DNA of 64,000 bases from Marseilla massiliensis. GTDB lineage: Bacteria; Bacteroidota; Bacteroidia; Bacteroidales; Bacteroidaceae. Within the stretch, counting starts at the first letter, position 1. Each line of letters opens with the position of its first letter. The stretch covers positions 1-64,000 of the forward strand of contig NZ_JACJJL010000012.1 of NCBI RefSeq assembly GCF_016899955.1, written 5' to 3'. A program made the position numbers and the translations under genes. Shown here one piece after another: positions 19,523 to 28,217 of the stretch. Under the pieces are notes generated by a model that had not been told where the DNA came from, did not search any database, and was given only the letters and a program-made list of their open reading frames with translations.

Positions 19523-20038
19523 TCAGTGGGCCACGGCCTTCTCGAAGGCTATGCGCTCGCCCCGCGGGCCGTAGCTGACGGTGCCGCACAGCTCATAGCC
19601 CATGGCCGGGAGCAGGGCCAGCATGGCGGCGTTGTCGTGGTTGGTGTCTACGCGCACGCCTGTAGCCCCAACCGACCGCGCCTCGAGTTCGGCCCGAGCC
19701 ATCAGCGCCCTGGCCAGTCCACGGCCCCGCCATCCGTCGGCCACGGCCAGCCTGTGAACAGTGACATAGGGCCCGGGCGTGAGCCACCGTCCGCAGATGT
19801 CGGCATAGGCAGCCTCGGGCTCGGTTGTTATCACGGCGTAGGCCACCGCCACTTGCCTCCGGTCGCACGCCACAAAGGCGTGGCCCGAGCAGATGTCGGC
19901 TTCAATGGCGTCTGTCGAGGGGTAGCTCTCTGTCCACTGCGTGCTGCCCCGTTCGGCCATCAGCCGCTTGGCGTCGGTTATTATCTGCCATATCCTCTCG
20001 CTGTCGGCGTGGCCGGCTTTCCTTATTATATGCTCCAT
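19523..20038 (-). CDS. GNAT-family N-acetyltransferase
   Basis: The 171-residue protein is read from the ATG at 20038. Upstream in-frame codons would cross the promoter and encode a low-complexity leader, so that longer reading is rejected. The acetyl-CoA-binding motif A is VHRLAVADGWRGRGLARALM (about 94-113), with the R/Q-x-x-G-x-G/A signature at R104-G105-R106-G107-L108-A109. Motif B-like sequence (TNHDNAAMLALLPAMGYELCG) follows. The family moves an acetyl group from acetyl-CoA to an amine on a small molecule or protein. The substrate is unknown. The gene faces the SusC/SusD operon and is probably monocistronic. Confidence 0.9.
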   Translation of the reverse strand: MEHIIRKAGHADSERIWQIITDAKRLMAERGSTQWTESYPSTDAIEADICSGHAFVACDRRQVAVAYAVITTEPEAAYADICGRWLTPGPYVTVHRLAVADGWRGRGLARALMARAELEARSVGATGVRVDTNHDNAAMLALLPAMGYELCGTVSYGPRGERIAFEKAVAH

Positions 20039-20097
20039 TGTCTTGTCTTCTTGGTTGTTGGCACCGCTGTGTTGTGCCAATGTCGCTTTTGCCGCTG

Positions 20098-20105
20098 CAA
20101 AGTTA
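20098..20105 (-). promoter_or_regulatory. -7 box for the acetyltransferase gene
   Basis: CAAAGTTA on the plus strand reads TAACTTTG on the minus strand, a perfect TAnnTTTG box 59 bp before the ATG at 20038. No clear -33 box is visible. Confidence 0.65.
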
Positions 20106-20316
20106 CTGAAAAAAATCCGTCTGAAACCATTTCTTCCATACCTATGACATGGCAGCAGACCATGCCCGCGCATTGCCGCTTCAGGCAGGCCAATCATGGC
20201 CGGGAGGCGGAATCGGGGTGGTCGTGAGCTTGTTTTAGGTGTATAGGTGAGAATGATGGCGACATACCGACCACCATTTTTCGTGGCGAAACGGATACCG
20301 TTTGCTGATTTTTCCG

Positions 20317-20324
20317 TATCTTTG
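20317..20324 (+). promoter_or_regulatory. -7 box and long leader for the TonB receptor/metal-binding pair
   Basis: TATCTTTG fits TAnnTTTG and lies 176 bp before the receptor ATG. The leader contains a short perfect stem (TCAGGCC at 20378-20384 with GGCCTGA at 20404-20410). I looked for a cobalamin riboswitch and did not find its conserved box. A metal-responsive element remains possible but unproven. Confidence 0.55.
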
Positions 20325-20500
20325 CGCCCCACACCCCATTGTTTGGTGCCGCACAAAAGCCGGCCGTCTCGATGGGATCAGGCCCGCCGGGCATGGCGCC
20401 GCAGGCCTGACGGATGATATGGCGTGGCGCTGCAGGCATTGGGCGATTTGGGTTTTGTAATGCAGAAAATTCAGGATAACAACATTTAGGAGGTTTTTTT

Positions 20501-22717
20501 ATGACAAAGATTTTAGCATTGATAATCTTTCTCAATATGGTCGGGGCCGGTGTATGGGCAGCCGACAGGACTGTCAAGGGCTATGTGCTCGACAAGGAGG
20601 GCACTCCGTTGCCCGGGGCTGTGGTCTACGACGATGGCAACCACAAGGCCGTTGCCGATGGCGACGGCTATTTTGAGCTTACAGTGCCTGACGATGTCCG
20701 CCAGCTCAAGGCCGGCTATGTGGGCTTTGCCACGCTTACCCACCCCATGGAGCGCCCCGACGACGTACAGGTGCTGGTGCTCTCGCCAGCCACCGAGCTC
20801 AAGGAGGTGGTAGTCTCGACAGGCGGGCTGGGCAACATCAGGAGCCGCAGCAGCGTGATGCAGATGGAGAGCATCACCTCGCAGGCCCTCACGCGGGCAG
20901 CATGCTGCAACCTTTCAGAGAGTTTCGTCAGCAACCCGTCGGTCGACGTGGCTTACAGCGACGCCGTGACCGGGGCCAAGCAGATACAGTTGCTGGGGCT
21001 TGCGGGCACCTATGTGCAGATGCTCACCGAGAACTTCCCCAACCTGCGCGGCGCGGCTTCGGTCTACGGGCTCGACTATGTGCCCGGGCCGTGGATGCAG
21101 AGCATACAGGTGTCTAAGGGCGCCGCCTCGGTGAAGAACGGCTATGAGTCGGTGACGGGGCAGATAAACATAGAATACAAGAAGCCCAAGGTGGCCGACC
21201 CGCTGTTTGTCAACCTGTTTGCGAGCAGCGCAGGGCGCTATGAGGGCAATGTGGTGGGGGCTGTAGAGCTGAACAAGAGATTGTCGACAGCCCTGTTCCT
21301 GAATTATTACAACGAGGAGCAGGCCCACGACCGCGACGGCGACACATTCCTTGACATGCCCAAGATGCAGGCGCTGAGCCTGATGAACCGCTGGCACTAC
21401 CAGACGCCGCGCCTGGTGTCGCAGTGGGGCTTCAAGCTGCTGGCCGACAGGCGAGAGAGCGGGCAGACGGCACATACGCTGCACGGCGACATGGCCATGG
21501 CCCCCTATGCCATATCCAACGACGCCAACAGGGTGGAGGCTTTCGCGAAAAACGGGCTCATCATAAACCAAGAGCGCAACGAGAGCGTGGCCATCATAGT
21601 GTCGGGGTCGTACCACGGCCAGCAGTCGGGCTACGCCGGCAAGTCGTACAACGTCTACGAGTCGAACGTCTACGCATCGTTGCTTTACGAGCGCGACTTC
21701 GGCCGGCACCACAAACTGGCGGCCGGGCTAAACTACAATTGGGACAAATACTCGCAGCGCGGCAACGTAGTAAGCACCTACAGGCCGCAGTGGGCCGACG
21801 TGAGCGAGAGCGTGGGCGGGGCTTATGCCGAGTATACATGGCGTCCTTCGGACAAGTTGACGTGGATGGCCGGCTTGCGCGGCGACCGCAGCTCGCGTTA
21901 CGGATGGTTCGTGACGCCGCGCACGCACATTAAATATACGCCTGCAAAGTGGGTCGACTTTCGTGCGTCGGCGGGCAAGGGCTACCGCAGCGCGTTTGTC
22001 TTTCCCGAAAACAGCTACCTGCTGGCAAGCAGCCGCACATGGCACATAGACAGCGACCTGAGCCAGGAGGCGGCATGGAACTACGGCGTGGGCGCCTCGG
22101 TGCGCATACCCGTGGGCGGCAGGAACCTCAATGTCAACGCCGAATGGTTCTACACCGACTTCGAGCGGCAGGTAGTGGTCGACCTCGACAAGGATGCCCA
22201 CGGCATATATTTCCACGACTTGGACGGGCGGTCGACATCGAGCGTTGTGCAGGTAGACGCTAGCTACGAGCTGTTGCGCGGACTGACGCTGCTCGGCGCT
22301 TACCGCTGGATGGACGTGAAGTCGACATACAACGGCACGCTGATGCGCAAGCCGCTGACGAGCCGGTACAAGGCCCTGGCCACGGCCTCATACGAGACAC
22401 CGCTGAAGAAGTGGCAGTTTGACCTGACGGTGCAGTTCAACGGGGGCGGGCGCATGCCGTCGCCCGACGCCGCCAAGCCGCTGTGGGCCACCACCTTCCC
22501 GTCGTATGTCATACTCAACGCGCAGCTGACGCGCCGCTTCCGCCGGTGGAGCATATATGCCGGCGGCGAGAACCTGACCGACTACAGGCAAAAGAACCCC
22601 GTGGTGGCGGCCGCCAACCCTTACGGCCCCGACTTCGACGCTACCATGGTCTGGGGGCCTACCATGGGCTACAAGCTATATTGTGGCATACGGTATAACA
22701 TACCGAATCCACTATGA
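20501..22717 (+). CDS. TonB-dependent receptor, probably for a metal or metal complex
   Basis: The 738-residue receptor has a signal peptide (MTKILALIIFLNMVGAGVWA) and a carboxypeptidase-regulatory-like domain (about 22-95; VKGYVLDKEGTPLPGAVV). A TonB-box-like ELKEVVVSTGG follows, then a plug with SVQ-type motifs (WMQSIQVSKGAASVKNGYESVTGQINIEYK). It is shorter than the SusC proteins and has no SusD partner, so it belongs to the siderophore/metal type of receptor. A Cys-Cys pair (AACCNLSES) lies in the plug. A Shine-Dalgarno AGGAGG at 20488-20493 precedes the start, unusual here. A heavy-metal-binding protein follows 25 bp downstream, so copper or another soft metal is the likeliest cargo by inference. 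Confidence 0.88.
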   Translation: MTKILALIIFLNMVGAGVWAADRTVKGYVLDKEGTPLPGAVVYDDGNHKAVADGDGYFELTVPDDVRQLKAGYVGFATLTHPMERPDDVQVLVLSPATELKEVVVSTGGLGNIRSRSSVMQMESITSQALTRAACCNLSESFVSNPSVDVAYSDAVTGAKQIQLLGLAGTYVQMLTENFPNLRGAASVYGLDYVPGPWMQSIQVSKGAASVKNGYESVTGQINIEYKKPKVADPLFVNLFASSAGRYEGNVVGAVELNKRLSTALFLNYYNEEQAHDRDGDTFLDMPKMQALSLMNRWHYQTPRLVSQWGFKLLADRRESGQTAHTLHGDMAMAPYAISNDANRVEAFAKNGLIINQERNESVAIIVSGSYHGQQSGYAGKSYNVYESNVYASLLYERDFGRHHKLAAGLNYNWDKYSQRGNVVSTYRPQWADVSESVGGAYAEYTWRPSDKLTWMAGLRGDRSSRYGWFVTPRTHIKYTPAKWVDFRASAGKGYRSAFVFPENSYLLASSRTWHIDSDLSQEAAWNYGVGASVRIPVGGRNLNVNAEWFYTDFERQVVVDLDKDAHGIYFHDLDGRSTSSVVQVDASYELLRGLTLLGAYRWMDVKSTYNGTLMRKPLTSRYKALATASYETPLKKWQFDLTVQFNGGGRMPSPDAAKPLWATTFPSYVILNAQLTRRFRRWSIYAGGENLTDYRQKNPVVAAANPYGPDFDATMVWGPTMGYKLYCGIRYNIPNPL

Positions 22718-22742
22718 TGTTCAACTTAATAAACTCAATAGA

Positions 22743-23084
22743 ATGACAACAAAGACATTAATCATTTCGGCCATCATGTTGCTGGCCACTTCGTCGGCCG
22801 CTTCTGCCAAGGAGCCCAACGGCGGCCAGAAAGACAAGGCAAAGGTTACCTTCCTCGTGTCGATGACATGCGAGAGTTGCCAGAAGCGCATCGAAGACAA
22901 CGTTTCGTTTGAGAAAGGCGTGACGGGGCTCGATGTCGACCTGCCCAAGAAGACGGTGACAATTGAATACCGCAAGGACAAGACATCGCCCGAACAGCTG
23001 AAAAGCGCCATCCAGAAGATGGGGTATACGGTTACTCCGCTCAAGGCCGGCAAGAAGCATAAGGCCGGTGACAAGGCGAAGTGA
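22743..23084 (+). CDS. Periplasmic heavy-metal-associated (HMA) domain protein
   Basis: The 113-residue protein has a signal peptide (MTTKTLIISAIMLLATSSAASA) and a single ferredoxin-like HMA domain (about 34-100). Its metal site is MTCESC at 41-46, the MxCxxC motif of copper chaperones and P-type ATPase domains. The tail is Lys-rich (KAGKKHKAGDKAK). The start is the ATG at 22743, where the signal begins. It probably binds a soft metal in the periplasm and works with the receptor 25 bp upstream, either taking metal from it or buffering it. No copper ATPase or efflux gene is adjacent, so the direction of transport is not settled. Confidence 0.88.
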   Translation: MTTKTLIISAIMLLATSSAASAKEPNGGQKDKAKVTFLVSMTCESCQKRIEDNVSFEKGVTGLDVDLPKKTVTIEYRKDKTSPEQLKSAIQKMGYTVTPLKAGKKHKAGDKAK

Positions 23085-23122
23085 CCCGCCCGGGCGCATG
23101 CCGACAGGCATCTGTGACTGTA

Positions 23123-23178
23123 AATCCCGCAAAGGGCAAGGCGCTGCCGCGCCAATGGCCCCTTGCGGGATTCTTGTT
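23123..23178 (+). terminator. Terminator after the HMA gene
   Basis: AATCCCGCAAAGGG (23123-23136) pairs with CCCCTTGCGGGATT (23159-23172), with one mismatch. An inner GGCGC/GCGCC stem and the sequence CTTGTTT follow. It lies about 40 bp after the HMA stop and fits an intrinsic terminator. Confidence 0.75.
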
Positions 23179-23449
23179 TCCCTGGCCGTGGGGGCTTGTT
23201 GCGCCGCCCCTCTTGCCGGGCCGCCGTCGCCCCCTTGCCGATACGGGCTTTTCCCGCCGTCGATTCAAGAGGGTTGAGGCAAGGCGGCGACAGCGCGGCG
23301 CATTTGCGATTTCGGTGTAAAAAGAAGGAAAATAGAATGCCGCCTGCATGTGTTTTCGCGCCATAAGGCCGTTCGCCGAAAACCGGCTGCGGCGTATTGC
23401 CCGGGCAGGCCTGCGGGCCTTGGGCTCAGGCCTGTGGCGGCCTTGCTTT

Positions 23450-23539
23450 CAGAACGGCCCGTTTGGCATTGCGAAACAGGCCGTATTGCCATGCGAAAAG
23501 TGCCGTTTTGCAATCCAAAACGGCACTTCTCGCATGGCA
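23450..23539. repeat. GGCCGTT-type palindromes, copy C, with a 24-bp stem
   Basis: The block AACGGCCCGTTTGG...GAAACAGGCCGTATTGCC resembles copies A and B. It runs into a strong hairpin whose arms are 23487-23510 and 23516-23539 (24 bp, one mismatch, 5-nt loop). The hairpin lies 73 bp beyond the cupin stop codon and could end that minus-strand transcript, although no U-run follows. Confidence 0.7.
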
Positions 23540-23611
23540 TGTAGTCACCGGCCGGTGGGGCAGGGCGGCTTTGATGGTGTTTGTTGCCGCAAAAGCCCCT
23601 TGCCGGCGCGC

Positions 23612-24061
23612 TTACCATTCAACCTTGTCGGGCAATATGCTGGCATCGTTGGCGTCGTCGGCAGTGAACGTGCCCTGGCGGTATTGCACACAGAGCATCA
23701 CCAGCGGCTCGCTGCCGTTGTTGCGTACCGAGCGGCGTCCGGCCGGAGCCACGCGCACCACGCTGCCCTCGCCAACGGGGAACACACGCCCGTCTACTTG
23801 GAACTCGCCCTTGCCCCCGAGGAAAAAGTATAGCTCCTCGTGCTCCCTGTGGGTGTGCAGGAAACCCGTCTCGGTGCCCGGGGCGAACGACTGCATGGAG
23901 AATTGTGCCCCGGTGGCCCCCAGGGTCGCACCGCCAAACACCTTGCCCGGTATCTTCACCTCCGGGCCGAGTTCCAACACGTAGTCGCCAAGTTCGCTCA
24001 TCCTGCCCAGGTTGATGGCACAGAAATTGTCTGCTTTTGCAATAGTTTCAATCTTTTTCAT
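23612..24061 (-). CDS. Cupin-domain protein
   Basis: The 149-residue protein consists mainly of one cupin_2 barrel. The metal-binding motif 1 is visible as GFLHTHREHEELYFFLGGKG (66-85), with His69, His71 and Glu75 or Glu76 as probable ligands. The second motif region (EPLVMLCVQYRQG, about 118-130) has no conserved His, which is common in small cupins. Such proteins act as isomerases, dioxygenases or sugar/small-molecule binders, and the substrate cannot be inferred here. It has no signal peptide and so is cytoplasmic. It has its own promoter box at 24230-24237. Confidence 0.85.
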   Translation of the reverse strand: MKKIETIAKADNFCAINLGRMSELGDYVLELGPEVKIPGKVFGGATLGATGAQFSMQSFAPGTETGFLHTHREHEELYFFLGGKGEFQVDGRVFPVGEGSVVRVAPAGRRSVRNNGSEPLVMLCVQYRQGTFTADDANDASILPDKVEW

Positions 24062-24229
24062 GTTTGTTTATTTTTTAGTGGGTTTGTTGCTTTGTTTGCG
24101 TTCTCTTTCAGGTTGCCCTTTGCTGTTGCCGTGGGCGTTGCCTTAGTGTTGCGCCAGCCGTCTCTTTCCTGATGGCCCATTGGTTTCGGCACCGCCCGGC
24201 CAGTCATGTGCACTGCCCCTTTCCGCCTG

Positions 24230-24237
24230 CAAAGTTA
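24230..24237 (-). promoter_or_regulatory. -7 box for the cupin gene
   Basis: CAAAGTTA on the plus strand is TAACTTTG on the minus strand. It lies 168 bp upstream of the cupin ATG at 24061, implying a fairly long leader. Confidence 0.55.
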
Positions 24238-24713
24238 TGCTGTTTCATGCTTGCGTGCAAGAGGTTACCCCGGCGTAACCTTGTTACCGCCACGCCATCA
24301 TTGTTGGTACACAGCGGGTTGCGCCGCTGTTGTTGCCAAAACTTTATCTATTTTTCGCTTTAGCCCGACTTCTGTCCGTGGCTGTGGCTTGCCCGAGGGC
24401 GGCGTCGGTCGCCGTGGCCGGCGGCGCGCAGCGCCGCCTGGCTGCAGGGCGGGGGCGGCGGCGCCGTTGCCACGGTTGTGCCCTGCCATGGGTGGCGCCG
24501 CCCCTGCTGGCTGTGCTGTGTTTCATTTGTCGCTGCGGGGTGGCTGGCAGAGGGAGTTACGGTTGGGGGTTGAAGCTGCGGTCTTGTTGGTTGCCTAATC
24601 CCCATGGCCGCGCCTCCGTTGGTCGAACGGGCGACGGTCCGGGCCAGAAAAGGCTCCCGGCGAGATGCAACGGGCAGTTCGGCGAAAATAAATTGAAAAA
24701 AAATGGCTAAAAA

Positions 24714-24745
24714 GTTGGTTTATTGGTAAATAAGCAGTAATTTTG
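24714..24745 (+). promoter_or_regulatory. rpsU promoter
   Basis: TTGG at 24714-24717 and TAATTTTG at 24738-24745 are separated by 20 bp, the spacing expected for the Bacteroidetes primary sigma factor. The start codon follows 80 bp downstream. Confidence 0.7.
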
Positions 24746-24825
24746 CACCCGCTAATCGTGGGCAAGGTGCTTGCGGTGAGCAATTTATTAATTATGTGTA
24801 AATTAAAAATTTAAAACCAAAGCAA

Positions 24826-25017
24826 ATGATCATTGTACCAGTAAAAGAAGGCGAGAACATCGAGAAAGCCCTCAAGAAGTTTAAGAGAAAGTTTGAGAAG
24901 ACAGGCGTCGTAAAAGAACTCCGTGCGCGTCAGCAGTACGACAAACCGTCTGTCATCAAGAGGCTTAAGATGGAGCACGCCATTTACGTACAGAAGCTCA
25001 GAGCCGCAGAGGATTAA
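24826..25017 (+). CDS. rpsU: 30S ribosomal protein bS21
   Basis: The 63-residue basic protein starts MIIVPVKEGENIEKALKKFK and has the conserved KPSVIKRLKMEHAIYVQK tail, which matches bS21. It belongs to the small ribosomal subunit near the mRNA exit channel and acts in initiation. In Bacteroidetes, bS21 helps hold the 16S 3' tail so that Shine-Dalgarno pairing is suppressed, which agrees with the scarcity of such sites in this window. It opens the rpsU-xerC-hpf cluster. Confidence 0.97.
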   Translation: MIIVPVKEGENIEKALKKFKRKFEKTGVVKELRARQQYDKPSVIKRLKMEHAIYVQKLRAAED

Positions 25018-25094
25018 AAAAATCCTTGGAAAATTTGGTAGTTTGAATTTAATTCCGTAAATTCGTTGCCGAAACCGTAAGGTGCAGCGTTTTT

Positions 25095-25979
25095 ATGATG
25101 ATAGAACAATTTTTGGACTACTTGCGCTATGAGCGCGGATTTTCCGCACTGACGGTGCAAAACTACGGCAAAGACCTGAGGGCCTTTAAGTCGTACGTCG
25201 AAAATTTGGATAATCATCTCTCTTTGGAGTCGGCAGACTCTGACGTGATCCGTGACTGGATGGAGAGCATGATGGATAGAGGGAACACTGCTACTTCAAT
25301 CTGCAGACGGTTGAGTGCATTGCGTTCCTTTTATCGTTTTGCCGTTTCCAGAGGTCTTGTCAAGTCTGACCCCGCCCGGGTGGTGAAAAACCCGAAGGTG
25401 GGGCGCCCGCTGCCGCAGTTTCTCAGGGAAGAGGAACTGGATGTGCTGTTGGACGGCGAAGGCATGTGGGGCGACAGCTTCAAGGACGTAAGGGCGCGCA
25501 CGGTGCTGGCGGTGTTCTATGAGACGGGCATCCGCCTTGCAGAGCTGATAGGCCTAGACGACGTGGATGTCGACCTGGCGGGGCTGCAGCTCCGGGTGAC
25601 GGGCAAGCGCAACAAGCAGCGCCTGGTTCCGTTTGGCCCCGGGCTGGAGAAAACCATCCGCCATTATATTAATGTGCGCGACAAGAGTGTTGCCCGGGCG
25701 ACGGCCGCACTGTTTGTCACCACGAAGGGGGCGAGGATGAATGCCGACCAGGTGCGCTATGAGGTGAAGAAGAACATCTCGCGCGTCTCGACACTGCATA
25801 AGCGCACGCCTCACGTGCTGCGGCACACGTTTGCCACGGCCATGATCAACCACGGCGCAGGGATAGAAAGCGTACAGAAATTGCTCGGGCACCAGAGCCT
25901 TGAAACTACCAAGGTGTATACGCATACCACGTTCGAGCAGTTGAAACGAGTTTATAACAAAGCCCTCGACAGGGCATAA
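25095..25979 (+). CDS. Tyrosine recombinase, XerC/XerD type
   Basis: The 294-residue protein has the N-terminal SAM-like core-binding domain (about 1-90) and the C-terminal catalytic domain. The active-site residues can be placed at Arg147 (TGIRLAEL), Lys171, His240 and Arg243 (HVLRH), His266 (LLGHQSLETT) and the nucleophile Tyr275 (KVYTHTT). It is complete and of usual Xer length. Its place between rpsU and hpf is the conserved chromosomal locus in Bacteroidales, which argues for a housekeeping dimer-resolution enzyme acting at dif and not a mobile-element integrase. XerC versus XerD is not decided by sequence alone. Confidence 0.93.
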   Translation: MMIEQFLDYLRYERGFSALTVQNYGKDLRAFKSYVENLDNHLSLESADSDVIRDWMESMMDRGNTATSICRRLSALRSFYRFAVSRGLVKSDPARVVKNPKVGRPLPQFLREEELDVLLDGEGMWGDSFKDVRARTVLAVFYETGIRLAELIGLDDVDVDLAGLQLRVTGKRNKQRLVPFGPGLEKTIRHYINVRDKSVARATAALFVTTKGARMNADQVRYEVKKNISRVSTLHKRTPHVLRHTFATAMINHGAGIESVQKLLGHQSLETTKVYTHTTFEQLKRVYNKALDRA

Positions 25980-26010
25980 TCTTTAACCTTTTAAAAAATA
26001 GGAGGTAATT

Positions 26011-26310
26011 ATGGAAGTTAAAATTCAGTCAATTCACTTTGACGCTACCGAGAAGCTTCAGGCGTTTGTTGAGAAGAAAGTCGCCAAGTTGGAAAAAACA
26101 TACGAAGACATACAGAAAGTAGAGGTGCAACTGAAAGTGGTGAAGCCCGCGACAGCAAATAACAAGGAAGCAAGCCTTACGGTGACCGTTCCCGGAAGCA
26201 CTTTGTTCGTCGAAAAAGTGAGCGACACTTTTGAGGAGTCTATCGACCTCGGAGTGGACTCAATGAGGGTTCAACTGCAGAAATTCAAAGAAAAATTGAG
26301 GAAATATTAA
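26011..26310 (+). CDS. hpf: Ribosome hibernation-promoting factor (short form)
   Basis: The 99-residue protein has the HPF/RaiA fold (MEVKIQSIHFDATEKLQAFV; LEKTYEDIQKVEVQLKV; FEESIDLGVDSMRVQLQKFK). It lacks the C-terminal dimerisation domain of long HPF, so it is the short form. It binds the 30S decoding region in slow growth and inactivates ribosomes. A strong AGGAGGT sits just before the ATG (26000-26006), one of only two clear Shine-Dalgarno sites noticed in the window. It is 31 bp after the recombinase gene. Confidence 0.93.
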   Translation: MEVKIQSIHFDATEKLQAFVEKKVAKLEKTYEDIQKVEVQLKVVKPATANNKEASLTVTVPGSTLFVEKVSDTFEESIDLGVDSMRVQLQKFKEKLRKY

Positions 26311-26327
26311 AAAAAGTCGCGAAAAGT

Positions 26328-26358
26328 TTTGGCGGTTGAAAAATAATGCGTATCTTTG
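26328..26358 (+). promoter_or_regulatory. Promoter of the tRNA-tuf transcription unit
   Basis: TTTG (26328-26331) and TATCTTTG (26351-26358) are 19 bp apart, a near-perfect Bacteroidetes promoter. It lies 53 bp before the first tRNA and probably drives four tRNAs and tuf together. Confidence 0.85.
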
Positions 26359-26410
26359 CAGCCGTTTTCAAGCAGGTTCGAAATCTTCACGATGACGGCT
26401 GCAGAGAAAC

Positions 26411-26484
26411 GCCTCTTTAGCTCAGTTGGCCAGAGCACGTGATTTGTAATCTCGGGGTCGTTGGTTCGAATCCGACAAGAGGCT
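26411..26484 (+). tRNA. tRNA-Thr (anticodon TGT)
   Basis: The acceptor stem GCCTCTT pairs with AAGAGGC. The D-arm has AGCTCAGTTGG. The anticodon loop TTTGTAA gives anticodon TGT, and the T-arm has GGTTCGAATCC. CCA is not encoded. Confidence 0.96.
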
Positions 26485-26571
26485 CGACCAAGGCCGGGCA
26501 AGAGCCAGGAAGAAGCAAAGGGAAACCAATGGCAAAGGAGTTTGCCTGATGGGAATGAAAAAACAAAATAT

Positions 26572-26654
26572 GGGTGGTTACCAGAGTGGCCAAATGGGGC
26601 AGACTGTAAATCTGCTGTCTTTCGACTTCGGTGGTTCGAATCCATCACCACCCA
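26572..26654 (+). tRNA. tRNA-Tyr (anticodon GTA)
   Basis: The acceptor GGGTGGT pairs with ACCACCC. The anticodon loop CTGTAAA gives GTA. A long variable arm marks it as a class II tRNA, as expected for bacterial tRNA-Tyr. Confidence 0.95.
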
Positions 26655-26672
26655 CTCTCAGACAACGTTTTT

Positions 26673-26745
26673 GCGGAAATAGCTCAGTTGATAGAGCACT
26701 AGCCTTCCAAGCTGGGGGTCGCGGGTTTGAGCCCCGTTTTCCGCT
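26673..26745 (+). tRNA. tRNA-Gly (anticodon TCC)
   Basis: The acceptor GCGGAAA pairs with TTTCCGC. The anticodon loop CTTCCAA gives TCC. The D-arm (AGCTCAGTTGATAGAGC) and the T-arm are intact. Confidence 0.95.
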
Positions 26746-26751
26746 CACCTC

Positions 26752-26823
<72 letters not shown>

Positions 26824-26873
26824 CAAGCATTAAATCAGAATTATTCATTAAAGTAAAATAAACAAGAAAAGCT

Positions 26874-28070
26874 ATGGCTAAAGAGACATTCGTCCGTACC
26901 AAACCGCATGTTAACATTGGTACAATTGGTCACGTTGACCACGGCAAGACTACTCTGACTGCCGCCATCACCAAGGTGCTCGCAGAGAAGATAGCCGGCA
27001 ACGCAGACAAGGTTAAGTCTTTCGATCAGATTGACAACGCACCTGAGGAGAAGGAGCGTGGTATCACTATCAATACTTCTCACGTAGAGTATGAGACTGA
27101 GACACGTCACTATGCTCACGTAGACTGCCCGGGCCACGCTGACTATGTGAAGAACATGGTTACTGGTGCTGCCCAGATGGATGGTGCAATCATCGTAGTT
27201 GCTGCTACCGACGGTCCTATGCCTCAGACACGTGAGCACGTGCTGCTCGCCCGTCAGGTGAACGTTCCCCGCTTGGTTGTATTCCTGAACAAGTGCGACA
27301 TGGTTGAGGACGAAGAGATGCTTGAGCTCGTTGAGATGGAAATGCGCGAACTGCTCGACCAGTACGAGTATGATGGCGACAACACTCCTATCATCCGTGG
27401 CTCTGCTCTTGGTGCCCTGAACGGCGTTGCAAAGTGGGAGGACAAGATTCTTGAGCTTATGAAGGCTGTTGACGAGTGGATTCCACTTCCTCCGCGCGAC
27501 ACCGACAAGCCTTTCTTGATGCCTGTTGAGGACGTGTTCTCAATCACTGGCCGTGGTACTGTTGCTACAGGTCGTATCGAGACAGGTAAGATTAAGGTTG
27601 GCGACGAGGTTGAGCTGCTTGGTCTTGGCGAGGACAAGAAGTCGGTTGTTACCGGCGTTGAGATGTTCCGCAAGCTCCTTGACGAGGGTGAGGCCGGCGA
27701 CAACGTAGGTCTGCTGCTCCGCGGTATCGACAAGAAGGAGATCAAGCGCGGTATGGTTCTCTGCCATCCGGGACAGATCAAGCCTTACAAGAAGTTCAAG
27801 GCTCAGATTTATGTTCTGAAGAAAGAGGAAGGTGGCCGTCACACTCCGTTCGGCAACAAGTATCGTCCTCAGTTCTATCTCCGCACCATGGACTGCACCG
27901 GTGAGATCACACTCCCCGAGGGCGTAGAGATGGTAATGCCTGGTGATAACGTAACCATCACCGTTGAGCTCATCTACGCTGTGGCCCTGAACGTTGGTCT
28001 GCGCTTCGCTATCCGCGAGGGTGGCCGTACAGTAGGTGCCGGTCAGATTACCGAGATTATCGAGGATTAA
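26874..28070 (+). CDS. tuf: Translation elongation factor Tu
   Basis: The 398-residue EF-Tu delivers aminoacyl-tRNA to the ribosomal A site at the cost of GTP. GTPase motifs are clear: GHVDHGKT (G1, about 19-26), the switch region with [21 protein letters not shown] (G3), NKCD (G4) and SAL (G5). Domains 2 and 3 follow and the protein ends in [11 protein letters not shown]. Codon use favours T-ending codons such as GGT and GCT, unlike the GC-ending bias of the accessory genes, as expected for a very highly expressed gene. It is flanked by tRNA genes on both sides. Confidence 0.99.
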   Translation: MAKETFVRTKPHVNIGTIGHVDHGKTTLTAAITKVLAEKIAGNADKVKSFDQIDNAPEEKERGITINTSHVEYETETRHYAHVDCPGHADYVKNMVTGAAQMDGAIIVVAATDGPMPQTREHVLLARQVNVPRLVVFLNKCDMVEDEEMLELVEMEMRELLDQYEYDGDNTPIIRGSALGALNGVAKWEDKILELMKAVDEWIPLPPRDTDKPFLMPVEDVFSITGRGTVATGRIETGKIKVGDEVELLGLGEDKKSVVTGVEMFRKLLDEGEAGDNVGLLLRGIDKKEIKRGMVLCHPGQIKPYKKFKAQIYVLKKEEGGRHTPFGNKYRPQFYLRTMDCTGEITLPEGVEMVMPGDNVTITVELIYAVALNVGLRFAIREGGRTVGAGQITEIIED

Positions 28071-28092
28071 TCGTAATCTAAAAATATACAGG

Positions 28093-28126
28093 GGTTCCCG
28101 CTGGGCAACTGACGGGAACCTATTTT
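28093..28126 (+). terminator. Stem-loop after tuf
   Basis: GGTTCCCG (28093-28100) pairs with CGGGAACC (28113-28120), followed by TATTTTA. It lies between tuf and tRNA-Trp and may terminate or attenuate transcription, or act as a processing site upstream of the tRNA. Confidence 0.7.
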
Positions 28127-28199
28127 ACGGGATTAGCTCAGTTGGTAGAGCACTGGTCTCCAAAACCAGGTGTCGGGAGTTCGAGCCTCTCATCCCGTG
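28127..28199 (+). tRNA. tRNA-Trp (anticodon CCA)
   Basis: The acceptor ACGGGAT pairs with ATCCCGT. The anticodon loop CTCCAAA gives CCA. It lies 18 bp before secE. Confidence 0.96.
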
Positions 28200-28217
28200 C
28201 TAAAAAGAAAAAACGTC

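Larger units (their letters stand above)
24062..24825. other. Intergenic region between the cupin gene and rpsU
   Basis: Divergent spacer of about 760 bp. It holds the cupin promoter box (24230-24237) and the rpsU promoter (24714-24745). The GC-rich middle (about 24360-24620) has short open frames in several phases with low-complexity Arg/Ala/Pro content, and I regard these as non-coding. Confidence 0.6.

Noticed and set aside
20325..20500. Possible cobalamin riboswitch in the leader of the TonB receptor gene
   Set aside because: The leader has a short stem and GC-rich segments, but the conserved B12 box and surrounding helices were not found.
24206..24710. Several open frames in the GC-rich spacer before rpsU
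   Set aside because: They are low-complexity Arg/Ala/Pro frames in several phases with no start context, as expected by chance in GC-rich DNA.
25095..25979. Tyrosine recombinase as evidence of an integrated element near tRNA genes
   Set aside because: It lies in the conserved rpsU-recombinase-hpf order with no flanking att repeats or cargo, so it is best read as chromosomal Xer.
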